Positions 8,053 to 19,334 of a stretch of 37,403 bases of DNA are shown in pieces. Below the pieces are notes generated by a model. The model worked only from the letters and a program-made list of their open reading frames with translations. It was not told the origin of the DNA and did not search any database. Source of the stretch: Candidatus Peregrinibacteria bacterium (lineage in GTDB: Bacteria > Patescibacteriota > Gracilibacteria > UBA1369 > LOWO2-01-FULL-3); the NCBI GenBank assembly GCA_016186245.1, contig JACPLZ010000031.1, forward strand, positions 1 through 37,403, in the 5' to 3' direction. Positions within the stretch are counted from its first letter, which is position 1, and every line of letters starts with the position of its first letter. Made by a program: the position numbers and the translations under genes.

Positions 8053-8885
8053 GCCGATACGTTAAATTTTGAAAGTATTTCCAGCATCTCTCCTTCACTC
8101 AAAATAGCATTCAGATAGCCCGTTTTCCTTTCAGCAAATTCAATACCCTTTCCGGCAATTGTATGACACCAGATACACGACGGCTTTCTGACTGTTTTAA
8201 ACGATTTATCCAAACCGGATAAAAGCTGGTCAAAATTATGTCCATCGATCACCTGCGCAACATCCCAGCCAAAAACTTTAAATTTGTCCTGCACCTGGCC
8301 AACATGGATTTTTACGGGCTGGGAAACATCAACCTCCACGGCAGGATCATCAACAAAAACAATCAGATTGTCGAGTCTATGGTAAGCCGCAGCAATAATC
8401 GCCTCCCATACCTGCCCCTGCCTCAATTCTTCAGCGCTCAAAAGCACAAAAACTTTGTTTCCTTTTTTTTCCATTTTCAATGCCAGAACCAATCCCACGG
8501 CAAAAGACAGCCCGTAACCTTTAGACAAAATTGTGCCGGTCACTCCGGGCGCTTTACCACTCGGGTACTCTTTTAGAATAGAACCGGCCCGCCCCAAAAA
8601 AGCCAACTCCGATTTGTCAAAAAATCCCAAATCCGCCAAAACGGCATATTGCAGCGGAGCAGCTTCCACCTTTGATAAAATAAGGTAATCCTGGCCGCTC
8701 CAGCCCGGCTTTGTCGGATCAACTTTCATTATTTTTCGGCCAAAAATTTCCCCATAATACAGGGCGGTCAAAATTTCCACGCTCGACATTAAATTTCCCA
8801 CATTTCCAACACCAGCCTTATAAACAGACTCCAAAGCGAGCAGTCGTATTTGAGCAGCTTTTTTTTCAAGCATGTCCTTCATCAA
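8049..8885 (-). CDS. Transketolase-like TPP-domain subunit with degenerate active-site motifs
   Basis: Overall transketolase N-terminal fold signature (VEILTALYYG, EGQVWEA-like RQGQVWEAIIAAAYHRLDNL, FGWDVAQVIDGHNFDQ) but canonical GH, GSLGQG, GDGE and N motifs are substituted. Confidence 0.8.
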   Translation of the reverse strand: MMKDMLEKKAAQIRLLALESVYKAGVGNVGNLMSSVEILTALYYGEIFGRKIMKVDPTKPGWSGQDYLILSKVEAAPLQYAVLADLGFFDKSELAFLGRAGSILKEYPSGKAPGVTGTILSKGYGLSFAVGLVLALKMEKKGNKVFVLLSAEELRQGQVWEAIIAAAYHRLDNLIVFVDDPAVEVDVSQPVKIHVGQVQDKFKVFGWDVAQVIDGHNFDQLLSGLDKSFKTVRKPSCIWCHTIAGKGIEFAERKTGYLNAILSEGEMLEILSKFNVSA

Positions 8886-8898
8886 TTAAGTTCCTTAG

Positions 8899-9018
8899 GA
8901 AGCCCTGAAAATCGTTGCAATGCGAGGAAACAAACTATTTCTGACCGAGCCGTACTTACCGGTACGGCGAGTAAGAAATAGTGCAGATGACGAAGCAGTG
9001 TACGATTTTCAGAGCTTC
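8899..9018. repeat. Nested-palindrome element, copy A
   Basis: Outer arms gaagccctgaaaatcgt/acgattttcagagcttc (16/17 paired), middle stem actatttc/gaaatagt, core gccgtacttaccggtacggc (8949-8968). Confidence 0.85.
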
Positions 9019-9019
9019 A

Positions 9020-9502
9020 TCAGGCATTCAGTTCATCCTCCGCATATACATTCACATATTCGGACTTGTCGTAACCGTGGATTTCCCCTCCTTTAAAAAA
9101 TCTCTTAACTTCGGCCGCGGCATTGGCAACACTATCCGAAGCATGGATTACATTGCAGCTCACACTCATCGAAAAATCACCGCGGATTGAGCCGGCCTCG
9201 GCCTCACGACCCTTTGTAATACCGGTAATTTTTCTCACGGTATTAACCACATCCAGTCCCTCCCAGCACATCGCAATCACCGGAGTGCTCTGCATAAATT
9301 TCGCCAACCCGGGAAAAAACGGCTTATCGGCAAGATGGGCATAATGTTCGCGCAAAACCGCCTCATCCAGCGCCATCATTTTCACGCCGACAAGCTTCAG
9401 CCCCTTCTGCTCAAAACGTGAAGTAATCGCTCCAAACAATCCGCGCTGTATGGCATCCGGCTTTACAAGGACAAGAGTTTGTTCCAGCACACCTTTTGGC
9501 AT
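9020..9502 (-). CDS. ndk: Nucleoside diphosphate kinase
   Basis: MPKGVLEQTLVLVKPDAIQRGLFG...GSIRGDFSMSVSCNVIHASDS; start set at MPKGV rather than the upstream ATG at 9577. Confidence 0.95.
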   Translation of the reverse strand: MPKGVLEQTLVLVKPDAIQRGLFGAITSRFEQKGLKLVGVKMMALDEAVLREHYAHLADKPFFPGLAKFMQSTPVIAMCWEGLDVVNTVRKITGITKGREAEAGSIRGDFSMSVSCNVIHASDSVANAAAEVKRFFKGGEIHGYDKSEYVNVYAEDELNA

Positions 9503-9573
9503 ATCGATTCTGGTTAAAAAGCGCCGGCATTGTAACGCGTACATTTTAAATTTGCAATCACGGGCAATGTAAC

Positions 9574-9642
9574 ACAAGGAAGCAAGCCATTTTCGACTGA
9601 GCCGTACTTACTGGTACGGCGAATAGAAAATGGCGCAGCTGA
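9574..9642. repeat. Nested-palindrome element, copy B
   Basis: Middle stem gccattttc/gaaaatggc, core gccgtacttactggtacggc (9601-9620); near-identical to copy C 105 bp away; weaker outer stem. Confidence 0.8.
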
Positions 9643-9653
9643 CACGGTAACAT

Positions 9654-9777
9654 CTGAAATTTTAAAAATTGATGCAATGCAAGGAAGCAAGCCATTTTCG
9701 ACTGAGCCGTACTTACCGGTACGGCGAATAGAAAATGGCGCAGCTGACGAAGCAGTGCACAATTTTTAAAATTTCAG
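9654..9777. repeat. Nested-palindrome element, copy C
   Basis: Outer arms ctgaaattttaaaaattg/caatttttaaaatttcag (18/18), middle stem gccattttc/gaaaatggc, core 9706-9725; right arm overlaps the M16 gene 3' end. Confidence 0.85.
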
Positions 9778-11028
9778 CAACTTCTCAAATCGCTCTTTCT
9801 CGCCATACGGCCCAATAACAGCCAATTTCATTCCCTCCTCTTTGAAAATATCTTTTGCCACCCTCGCAACATCCGCAACCGCCACCGCGTCAATTTTTTT
9901 GGTAATTTCCGCAGGATCCACCGCCCCGCCCCTTAACAATTCATATTTCGCCAACAAATGGGCAAATTCCTCCGAATCCTCCAGATTCAAAATCATTTTT
10001 CCTTTCAAATATGATTTTGCTTTCTTCAGTTCCGCCTCCGGCACATCTTCATCTCTCACTTTCCTGTATTCCTCAATAATACCGGTAATTGCCTGATCTA
10101 TGCGCTTTAAATCCACCCCTGCGTTTGTGACCAGCAGGCCGCTATCCGCATAACTGTCAACCGATGTATGAATATAATATGCCAATCCATGCGCCTCTCT
10201 CACACCCAAAAACATTCTGCTGCTCATATTTCCTCCTAAAATCACCGATAACAATTTCAAAGCCCAGTAATCCGGATGACTTTCCTTATAAGCCGGAAAT
10301 CCCAATGCCACATGCGCCTGTTCCGTCTTTTTTTCCTTCAAAGAAAGCCTGCCGCCATCAATTTTTTTCAACCCGTCAAAATTATAGGCTTTTTCCCCTT
10401 CCAGCCGGTCAAAACATCCACCGATCATTTCCACCACATTTCCATGATCAACATTTCCAGCAACGGCAATCACAAGATTATCTGGCGTATACAATTTTCC
10501 ATTATACTTTTTAAAATCCTCATGCATTACGGTATTTATCAGCTCTTTTGTGCCTATTTGATCCCACCCGAGCGGCTGATTTCCAAAAACAAGCTCCTCA
10601 AAATTCCAGCCGATCTGATACATTGGCGTATCCTGATACATATTAAATTCTTCCAAAATTACCCCGCGTTCCTTCTCAATTTCCACCTGCGGGAATTTTG
10701 CATTAAGAAGCATGTCCGACAGCACATCGCAGGCCACTTTAAAATTTTCCCCCGCAACCTTCACATAGTAACCGGCATATTCCTTTCCGGTAAAAGCATT
10801 AAATTCCCCGCCAACGGAATCAATCGCCTCCGAAACTTCTTTGGTGTTTTTATACTTGTTTCCACCCTTAAAAAACATATGCTCAAGGAAATGGGAAATA
10901 CCCCTGATTTCCTGAGTCTCATATCTGCTGCCGGCCCCTACAAGAATAAGCACAGTCACGGCCTGTGTGCCGGAAAGCTTTTCCGTCACCACTCTTATGC
11001 CATTTTCCAGAGTTGTTTTTCTAAACAT
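9766..11028 (-). CDS. M16 family zinc metalloprotease (processing-protease-like)
   Basis: HFLEHMFFKG (HxxEH), 420 aa, ERGVILEEFNMYQDTP, LKKAKSYLKGKMILNLEDS. Confidence 0.95.
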   Translation of the reverse strand: MFRKTTLENGIRVVTEKLSGTQAVTVLILVGAGSRYETQEIRGISHFLEHMFFKGGNKYKNTKEVSEAIDSVGGEFNAFTGKEYAGYYVKVAGENFKVACDVLSDMLLNAKFPQVEIEKERGVILEEFNMYQDTPMYQIGWNFEELVFGNQPLGWDQIGTKELINTVMHEDFKKYNGKLYTPDNLVIAVAGNVDHGNVVEMIGGCFDRLEGEKAYNFDGLKKIDGGRLSLKEKKTEQAHVALGFPAYKESHPDYWALKLLSVILGGNMSSRMFLGVREAHGLAYYIHTSVDSYADSGLLVTNAGVDLKRIDQAITGIIEEYRKVRDEDVPEAELKKAKSYLKGKMILNLEDSEEFAHLLAKYELLRGGAVDPAEITKKIDAVAVADVARVAKDIFKEEGMKLAVIGPYGEKERFEKLLKF

Positions 11029-11079
11029 AACGATAGAAAGCTTACCCCAAAAATGTTATAATACAATGATAAATTAAAA

Positions 11080-11718
11080 ATGAATTACCGACATCACATC
11101 ATCCGGAATTTCCCTCCAAATTATCCATTGTGGAAAAAAATTCTTGCCAATATGATATTTTTTTTCGCGGGGACAATAATCCATCATCGTAAAAATCTGC
11201 TGACAAAAAAAGACCTCCGCCGGGCGCTGGAAAAATTAAAGAAAGGCGACATCGTGCTTACGGGAAATCTCCGCCGCGCCAGCCATTTCATAATCCGTGG
11301 ACCGGTTACCCACAGCATGATTTATATCGGACATAGAACTTTTATCCATTCGATCGCCGATGGCGTGGAAGAAGTTTCCCTTCACGGCATCTTTACGGAA
11401 TATGACACAATGATTATTCTCCGCCCGAAAACCTGCAGCAGAAAAAAAACTGAAAAAGCTGTTTCTGAAGCCAAAAATTTACTTGGGAAACCTTATGATT
11501 TTGAATTCACATCCGGCAATGAGAAATTTTACTGCTGCGAACTTGTTGATTATTGCCTGAAAAAATCCGGCATCTGCGATGGCATTTGTAAAAAAGCCGG
11601 GCCGATTCGCCCGCAGGAATTTATCTCTGAAGTTTTTAACATAATTTTTCTCTCGCATAATCTGGAGATCAAAAATCACAGGCCATTTTTAATACTCCCC
11701 ATTCAAAAAATTTTGTAG
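11080..11718 (+). CDS. YiiX/NlpC-P60-like permuted papain-fold hydrolase
   Basis: LKKGDIVLTGNLRRASHFIIRGPVTHSMIYIG...FYCCELVDYCLKKSGI (H and C/E motifs). Confidence 0.75.
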   Translation: MNYRHHIIRNFPPNYPLWKKILANMIFFFAGTIIHHRKNLLTKKDLRRALEKLKKGDIVLTGNLRRASHFIIRGPVTHSMIYIGHRTFIHSIADGVEEVSLHGIFTEYDTMIILRPKTCSRKKTEKAVSEAKNLLGKPYDFEFTSGNEKFYCCELVDYCLKKSGICDGICKKAGPIRPQEFISEVFNIIFLSHNLEIKNHRPFLILPIQKIL

Positions 11719-11730
11719 TATTCTTCGGCC

Positions 11731-13989
11731 ATGCGCCAGGCCAAAGACATTTTCAATAAAATAAATATTTTTCTCGTCGGCAGTACTCTGATCACTTTGA
11801 TAATCATCGGACGTCTGTTTCATCTTCAGATTATTTCTCACGCCCGTTATCAGCAGATAGCCACGTCTTCCCAATATGGATTTATCGAACTGCCGGCCCA
11901 GCGCGGCGATATAATTATTCGCGACCAGCATTCTCGGGAAGAATTTCCGCTGGCCACAAACACCACTCTTAACCTCCTTTTTGCCGATCCCACCATCGTA
12001 AAAGACCCTCTTGCAATTGCGGATAAACTTACTCCTCTGATTTTTTCCATTGAGGAAGAACGGGCATCCGACAATGAAAGAATCGAAAAAACGAGCAGAA
12101 AACTTGCTCCCGATCTCACGGAAGAGGAAAAAAATGCCATTCTAAAACCGCTTACCGATGATGAATTAAAAGAAAAATTCCGCCAGGATTTTATAACCAA
12201 AATCAGTCAAAAACAGCGTCCGGAAGTAATCCTGGCAATTGATTTCACATCGGAAAAAATTGAGCAAGTCAAAAATGCCGGCGTACCAGGAGTTGAGGTC
12301 AAAGACAATGATATTTACGCGTATCCTTCACGAATTTCAGGCATCGGCAACGCCGCTCAAATACTCGCGCCAATCATAGAAATCCCAGTGAAAAAACTGG
12401 AGAAAATTCTCAAAGGAGAAAACCGCTATGTCATCCTCAAAAGAAAATTGGAGCCATCTCTTTCAAAAAAAGTTGAAAAAATATTCAGCGAAAATAAAAA
12501 AATGTTTGAAGGGATAGGCATGAAGGAAGAATATTTCCGGTTTTATCCCGAGAGCACATTGGCGGCAAATATAATCGGATATGTAAACCACGAAAACATC
12601 GGACAATACGGCATCGAAAGCAGTTTTAACACCCGGCTCCAGGGCATCACCGGAAAATTACAGACAAAAAAAGATTCCGTGGGACGACAGATCACAGTAG
12701 GAGAAAGCCAGCTCCAGGCCGCAGTAGACGGCGATGATATCGTCCTGACAATAGATCGCTCAATTCAATCGCAAATGGATAAAATTCTGGAAGAAGCCGC
12801 CAAGCATTACCAGGCCGACAGCGGACAGGCCATTATCATAAATCCTCAAACGGGAGCCATTCTGGCAATGTCCCATTATCCATCCTTTGACCCCAACAGG
12901 TATGGAGACGTATTTAAAAAAGTGGAAGTAAAACTCACCACGGAGGAAATAAAAAATCTTTATCCGACAAAAGATAATGGAATTTATTATTTCTACACCA
13001 ATGAAGTCACTCTCGATTATTATTTGATTTTTGAACAAAAAGATGAAAACGGAATAATCCGTTATTTTCGTTATGAAAATTTTCGGGGACCGGAGGTCTA
13101 CCACAACAAGATTGTTTCATGGCCATATGAGCCGGGATCAGTCTTTAAACCGGTGGTAATGTCCATGGCCATTGACGATGGAGATGTCACGCCCAACACA
13201 ACTTTTAACGACAGCGGACCGATCGGCGTCGACTGGAATATTTATAAAAAAGTTTTCGACTTTGAAATTAAAAATTCAGAAGGCAGATATTACGGACCAA
13301 ATACAACCATGAAAGACGTTATAGCAAAATCCCTCAACACCGGCATGACTTTTGTTTCAAAAAAAATAGGCCCTTCCCTTTTCTATAATTACCTGAAAAA
13401 ATTCGGATTTCTCGACCGGACAGACATTGAATTTGACAACGAAACCATCGGTAAAATCGAATATTTCGAAGACTGGACGGAATCAGAATTGGCCACGCAC
13501 GCTTTCGGACAGGGACTAACTGTCAGCATGGTCCAGCTTGCCAATGCTTTCAGCACAATCGCCAATGGCGGCCTGTTGATGAAACCGCATATAGTTGAGG
13601 AAATACGCCATGATAATGGGAATATAACCAGGACGGATCCGCAGCAAATACGGCGTGTTTTATCTGAAGACACCGCCGCAAAAATGACCGCAATGCTGAC
13701 TTATTCAAGTGAGAATGGAGTAGCCCAAAGCGCTAAAGTAAAAGGGCATTTTATTGCCGGCAAAACCGGTACGGCGCAGACATACAAAAATGGAAAAGCC
13801 CTGAGCGGGATAGGCACAACCATTGCCAGCTTTGTCGGATACGGCCCAATCAACAACCCGCAATTTGTCGTTGTGATAAAATTTGACCACCCTAAACTAA
13901 GCGAATGGGGCAACACCACTGCCGCACCCACCTTCACCAAAATCGCCGAATTCCTTTTTGATTACTACAATATTCCTCCAGATAAATAG
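11731..13989 (+). CDS. Penicillin-binding protein 2 (FtsI/PBP2-type transpeptidase)
   Basis: SxxK in YEPGSVFKPV, SxN in KSLNTGM, KTG in AGKTGTAQ; N-terminal TM; PBP dimerisation domain. Confidence 0.93.
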   Translation: MRQAKDIFNKINIFLVGSTLITLIIIGRLFHLQIISHARYQQIATSSQYGFIELPAQRGDIIIRDQHSREEFPLATNTTLNLLFADPTIVKDPLAIADKLTPLIFSIEEERASDNERIEKTSRKLAPDLTEEEKNAILKPLTDDELKEKFRQDFITKISQKQRPEVILAIDFTSEKIEQVKNAGVPGVEVKDNDIYAYPSRISGIGNAAQILAPIIEIPVKKLEKILKGENRYVILKRKLEPSLSKKVEKIFSENKKMFEGIGMKEEYFRFYPESTLAANIIGYVNHENIGQYGIESSFNTRLQGITGKLQTKKDSVGRQITVGESQLQAAVDGDDIVLTIDRSIQSQMDKILEEAAKHYQADSGQAIIINPQTGAILAMSHYPSFDPNRYGDVFKKVEVKLTTEEIKNLYPTKDNGIYYFYTNEVTLDYYLIFEQKDENGIIRYFRYENFRGPEVYHNKIVSWPYEPGSVFKPVVMSMAIDDGDVTPNTTFNDSGPIGVDWNIYKKVFDFEIKNSEGRYYGPNTTMKDVIAKSLNTGMTFVSKKIGPSLFYNYLKKFGFLDRTDIEFDNETIGKIEYFEDWTESELATHAFGQGLTVSMVQLANAFSTIANGGLLMKPHIVEEIRHDNGNITRTDPQQIRRVLSEDTAAKMTAMLTYSSENGVAQSAKVKGHFIAGKTGTAQTYKNGKALSGIGTTIASFVGYGPINNPQFVVVIKFDHPKLSEWGNTTAAPTFTKIAEFLFDYYNIPPDK

Positions 13990-13998
13990 CGTAATACG

Positions 13999-16602
13999 CT
14001 ATATCCCAATATCCCCCCACACAGTGTCCTCAACCCCCTCCAATTCCACAGTATTCAATTCACCCAAATCATCAATATCACTCGCCTTCACCATTCCACG
14101 TGAAACCGTATACAGGAAATCGTCAATTCTCAAAATTCTCATAACATCTCTGCTTCCTCCACCCCAGTAATAACCTGATTTAGCCGCAACTTCCCCTTCA
14201 TCATAGTGCGTAATTTTTCCCCTCAATTCAAAACCATTTTCCAGACTCACGTCATAGACATACGCACCCTGATAAACAAAATCTCCATATGTGCTGGCGG
14301 ACGCATTCGGATCATTTTTCACATCCTCGGGAACTTCCGCAAGACTGACCGGGAAGGCCATCAATCCCCTTTCCTTGTCAAAATAAAGCGCTTTGTGATT
14401 ATGCAAAAGTTCGCTATCTGTACCGCGATCCCCAATAACAACCTTATGTAATTCCACCGGATTCTCCACATCGGTAACATCAAACATAGCCAGCTTCATG
14501 CCCTGATACCACGCAAAATCAATATCGCGCGAACCCGCCTCTTCCTCACTTGGAGCAGCCGCATCCTTTCCAACTCCGATAATATGATCCTTATCAAACG
14601 GATGGAGATAATCGCTATATCCCGGGATTTTCAGCTTGCCAAGAATTCTTGGGTTATTCGGATCAGCAACATCAATCACAAAAAACGGATCCACTTTTTT
14701 GAATGTCACCATGTATGCGCGTTCGCCCATAAATCGTACGGAATAAATTTTTTCCCCGGGCGCAATACCCTCGATTTTTCCGGCAGGCTGAAGTTTCTCG
14801 TCAAGAATATATAAATTGTTATCAGACGTACCGTCCCACAGAGAACCTTTTGTCGTAGCTATGCGGAAATCGCCTTTATATTCATCCATGGAAAACTGAT
14901 TTAGAATAGTTCCCGGCACACTCCCGCTTCCAATATAAACCACCTGCCCTCCGTCACTATCCAATTCAAATTTATGAATTTTTGTCTTTTCACCGGAATC
15001 GATTCTGCCCCACCATGAGGCAAAATCATGCTCTGCGACATAAAGATTTTCGGTCGAAGCATAGACAGTGCCTGTTGAACCAATCACCACTTCTTTATCA
15101 ACTTCCGCATTGGGATCATCAACCGGAATAGCCGCCAGAATCAGATATTGGTTACTCTCAACACCGGGAATAACCTTCACATCCGTGCAGCCATCAACCA
15201 CTGGCTGCACCATATCTTCCCCATAAAGCGGCACCAGCGTCTCAAGCGACGGAACCTTTTCATCCATTATGCTATAAAAATTATCCCGATTATTCATTAC
15301 CACATAGACCACATCGCCAATCTTCCTGGAGGAAGAATAATTCCCTTCAAATGTTACTTTTCGCAGTTCTTTAGCGTTGGCTCCATCGCTTACGTCAAAA
15401 ATATAAACCACGGTGAGAGCGCTGTAGTAGTTTGGGGAGTAATTAGGATAAACGACCCCGTCTCCAACAGAAATACCGTCTCCAACGGAAACAGCGCTTC
15501 CTTCCACAAAAGGCTGGATCGCCCCATAAAAAGTGCCCATGACAACAAGCCTGTCCCCATCCACATACATGTCGGTTGGAGAAAAATTATCCGCGTCTCC
15601 AAAAGTCACTTTATCCATTTCCATCAGTCTGGACGGAGGCAAAGCCTTTACAACTCTGACAGTATTTCCGCTCAAAACATAAATATACGACCCGTCGGTC
15701 TTTACAATATCCGCCTCATCAACTCCCTCAACCTGCACATTGGTAGTGGAGAAATCATCACTTATTGCCAATGGTTCATCGGATTTCATGGCGACGCCGG
15801 CAGTCGGAGCAGAGGTTGGAACAGACGCACCATCGACTCCCGTACTTTCCATCATGACATAATCCATCTCATAATCAGGCTGCGAATTTTCTTTCAAATA
15901 AGCCGTCAAATCAACACACGACTCAAAATTTATCAGCGCCCCATCAGCCTTAGCCGCCCTTTCCCTCCTCTTGATTCCAATATAATTTGTAGATTTCACA
16001 TATTCCGGATTTTCCCTTATCCTCCAAATCATTTCCGCCATTTCTCCGCGGGTAACATCACCGTCAAAAGAAACAATACTTTTTGGAACAGCATTCTCCG
16101 ATTCCAAAGCCACTACAAATTTTTCATACCATTTCTCGCCTTCTTCATCCTGTTTCAAATTCATGCCATTGGCAACAATCTTGCTTGCTTCCGCAAAATT
16201 AATCACCCTCTCCGGCCTGAATTTACCGTCAGGATACCCTTTCACAATACCAAGCTCCGTAGCTGAACACACATATTTAGCATACCAGTCATCCTCAACA
16301 TCCGGATAGCAGTCCTCCCCCTCGATTCCATTTTCAAGCTTGGCCTGTAAAAAAGTGGAAGACTCCATCATTATTTTTAGAAATTCCGCGCGGTTGATGG
16401 AAGTATCGGTCTGGAAAGTTCCATCGGCATATCCCTCAACAATCCCCTCGCCGCGGAGATAATCAACCGCTTCATAATTTTCATGATCGGAATCAATATC
16501 GGAAAAGCTGGAAACCGCCGGAAGCGGAGACAAAGCAGAAGCGGAAGAAGAAAACAAAAAAGAAACAGCAAGCAGAGAAACGGAAATTTTACGGATAGAC
16601 AT
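13999..16602 (-). CDS. SLH-domain secreted protein with C-terminal beta-propeller domain (COG4880-like)
   Basis: Signal peptide, SLH repeats (FSDIDSDHENYEAVDYLRGEGIVEGYADGTF, YPDVEDDWYAKYVCSATELGIVKGYPDGKF), then TNVQVEGVDEADIVKTDGSYIYVLSGNTVRVVKA typical of the propeller family. Confidence 0.88.
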   Translation of the reverse strand: MSIRKISVSLLAVSFLFSSSASALSPLPAVSSFSDIDSDHENYEAVDYLRGEGIVEGYADGTFQTDTSINRAEFLKIMMESSTFLQAKLENGIEGEDCYPDVEDDWYAKYVCSATELGIVKGYPDGKFRPERVINFAEASKIVANGMNLKQDEEGEKWYEKFVVALESENAVPKSIVSFDGDVTRGEMAEMIWRIRENPEYVKSTNYIGIKRRERAAKADGALINFESCVDLTAYLKENSQPDYEMDYVMMESTGVDGASVPTSAPTAGVAMKSDEPLAISDDFSTTNVQVEGVDEADIVKTDGSYIYVLSGNTVRVVKALPPSRLMEMDKVTFGDADNFSPTDMYVDGDRLVVMGTFYGAIQPFVEGSAVSVGDGISVGDGVVYPNYSPNYYSALTVVYIFDVSDGANAKELRKVTFEGNYSSSRKIGDVVYVVMNNRDNFYSIMDEKVPSLETLVPLYGEDMVQPVVDGCTDVKVIPGVESNQYLILAAIPVDDPNAEVDKEVVIGSTGTVYASTENLYVAEHDFASWWGRIDSGEKTKIHKFELDSDGGQVVYIGSGSVPGTILNQFSMDEYKGDFRIATTKGSLWDGTSDNNLYILDEKLQPAGKIEGIAPGEKIYSVRFMGERAYMVTFKKVDPFFVIDVADPNNPRILGKLKIPGYSDYLHPFDKDHIIGVGKDAAAPSEEEAGSRDIDFAWYQGMKLAMFDVTDVENPVELHKVVIGDRGTDSELLHNHKALYFDKERGLMAFPVSLAEVPEDVKNDPNASASTYGDFVYQGAYVYDVSLENGFELRGKITHYDEGEVAAKSGYYWGGGSRDVMRILRIDDFLYTVSRGMVKASDIDDLGELNTVELEGVEDTVWGDIGI

Positions 16603-16706
16603 ACTAAAAGGTTAATTATAGTTGAACCTAATAATAAAAACGCTTCAGGTCAAGAATTGTTACCTTTTTGACAAACCCATAATTTTAAGTCAAAATAGCC
16701 CCCGCT

Positions 16707-17543
16707 ATGCCACAAATGACAGTAATAAAGCCAAAATCAGCAACAGTAATCAAACGCCATTCCCGCCCAAAAACGGACGCATTTTCAGCAAAAACAACCA
16801 CCCTTGAAATCAAAAATCTCCATGCCTCCGTCAACAACCAACCCATCCTGAAAGGCATCAACTTAACCATAAAATCCGGCGAAATCCACGCCATCATGGG
16901 CCCAAACGGCTCCGGCAAAAGCACCCTCGTCAACGTCCTCATGGGACACCCAAAATATGAAGTAACCAAAGGCACAGTCCTTTTTAACGACACCGACATT
17001 TTAGAATTGGAACCAACCAAACGCGCTCATCTCGGCCTCTTTCTCGGCTTCCAGCAGCCGTTGGAGATACCAGGCGTAAATCTCGGTACATTTCTCAGGC
17101 TGGCAAAAAATTCCAATCTCAAATCCCAAAAACAGCCGGAAATAAGTCCGGCGGATTTTCTAAAAACACTCAAAGAAAATGTCGCTGCACTGAAAATGGA
17201 TGACAAATTCATGCACCGCGCCGTAAACGAAGGCTTTTCCGGCGGCGAAAGAAAACGCACGGAAATAGTACAAATGTCCTTATTGGAACCAAAAATCGCC
17301 CTCCTCGACGAGATCGATTCCGGCCTCGACATCGACGCTCTCAGGATAGTTGCCGAAGGAATAAAAAATTATTTTGAAAAAAACAGCCCGGGCATTCTGC
17401 TTGTCACCCACTATCAAAGAATTTTAAATTACATTGCTCCGGATTTTGTGCATATAATAGCCAACGGACAGATCGTAAAATCCGGAGACAGGAGCCTCGC
17501 CAAAGAACTGGAGAAAAAAGGATACACCAACTTTTTAAAGTAA
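16707..17543 (+). CDS. sufC: SUF system ABC ATPase SufC
   Basis: IMGPNGSGKSTLVNVLMGHPKYEVTKG, FLGFQQPLEIPGVNL, FSGGERKRTEIVQM, LLDEIDSGLDIDAL. Confidence 0.97.
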   Translation: MPQMTVIKPKSATVIKRHSRPKTDAFSAKTTTLEIKNLHASVNNQPILKGINLTIKSGEIHAIMGPNGSGKSTLVNVLMGHPKYEVTKGTVLFNDTDILELEPTKRAHLGLFLGFQQPLEIPGVNLGTFLRLAKNSNLKSQKQPEISPADFLKTLKENVAALKMDDKFMHRAVNEGFSGGERKRTEIVQMSLLEPKIALLDEIDSGLDIDALRIVAEGIKNYFEKNSPGILLVTHYQRILNYIAPDFVHIIANGQIVKSGDRSLAKELEKKGYTNFLK

Positions 17544-17573
17544 ACCAATTTTTAAAAATGACACAACTCACTC

Positions 17574-19311
<1,738 letters not shown>

Positions 19312-19334
<23 letters not shown>

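Noticed and set aside
15148-16266. 372-aa plus ORF
   Set aside because: Antisense to the SLH/beta-propeller gene; His/Ile-rich shadow ORF.
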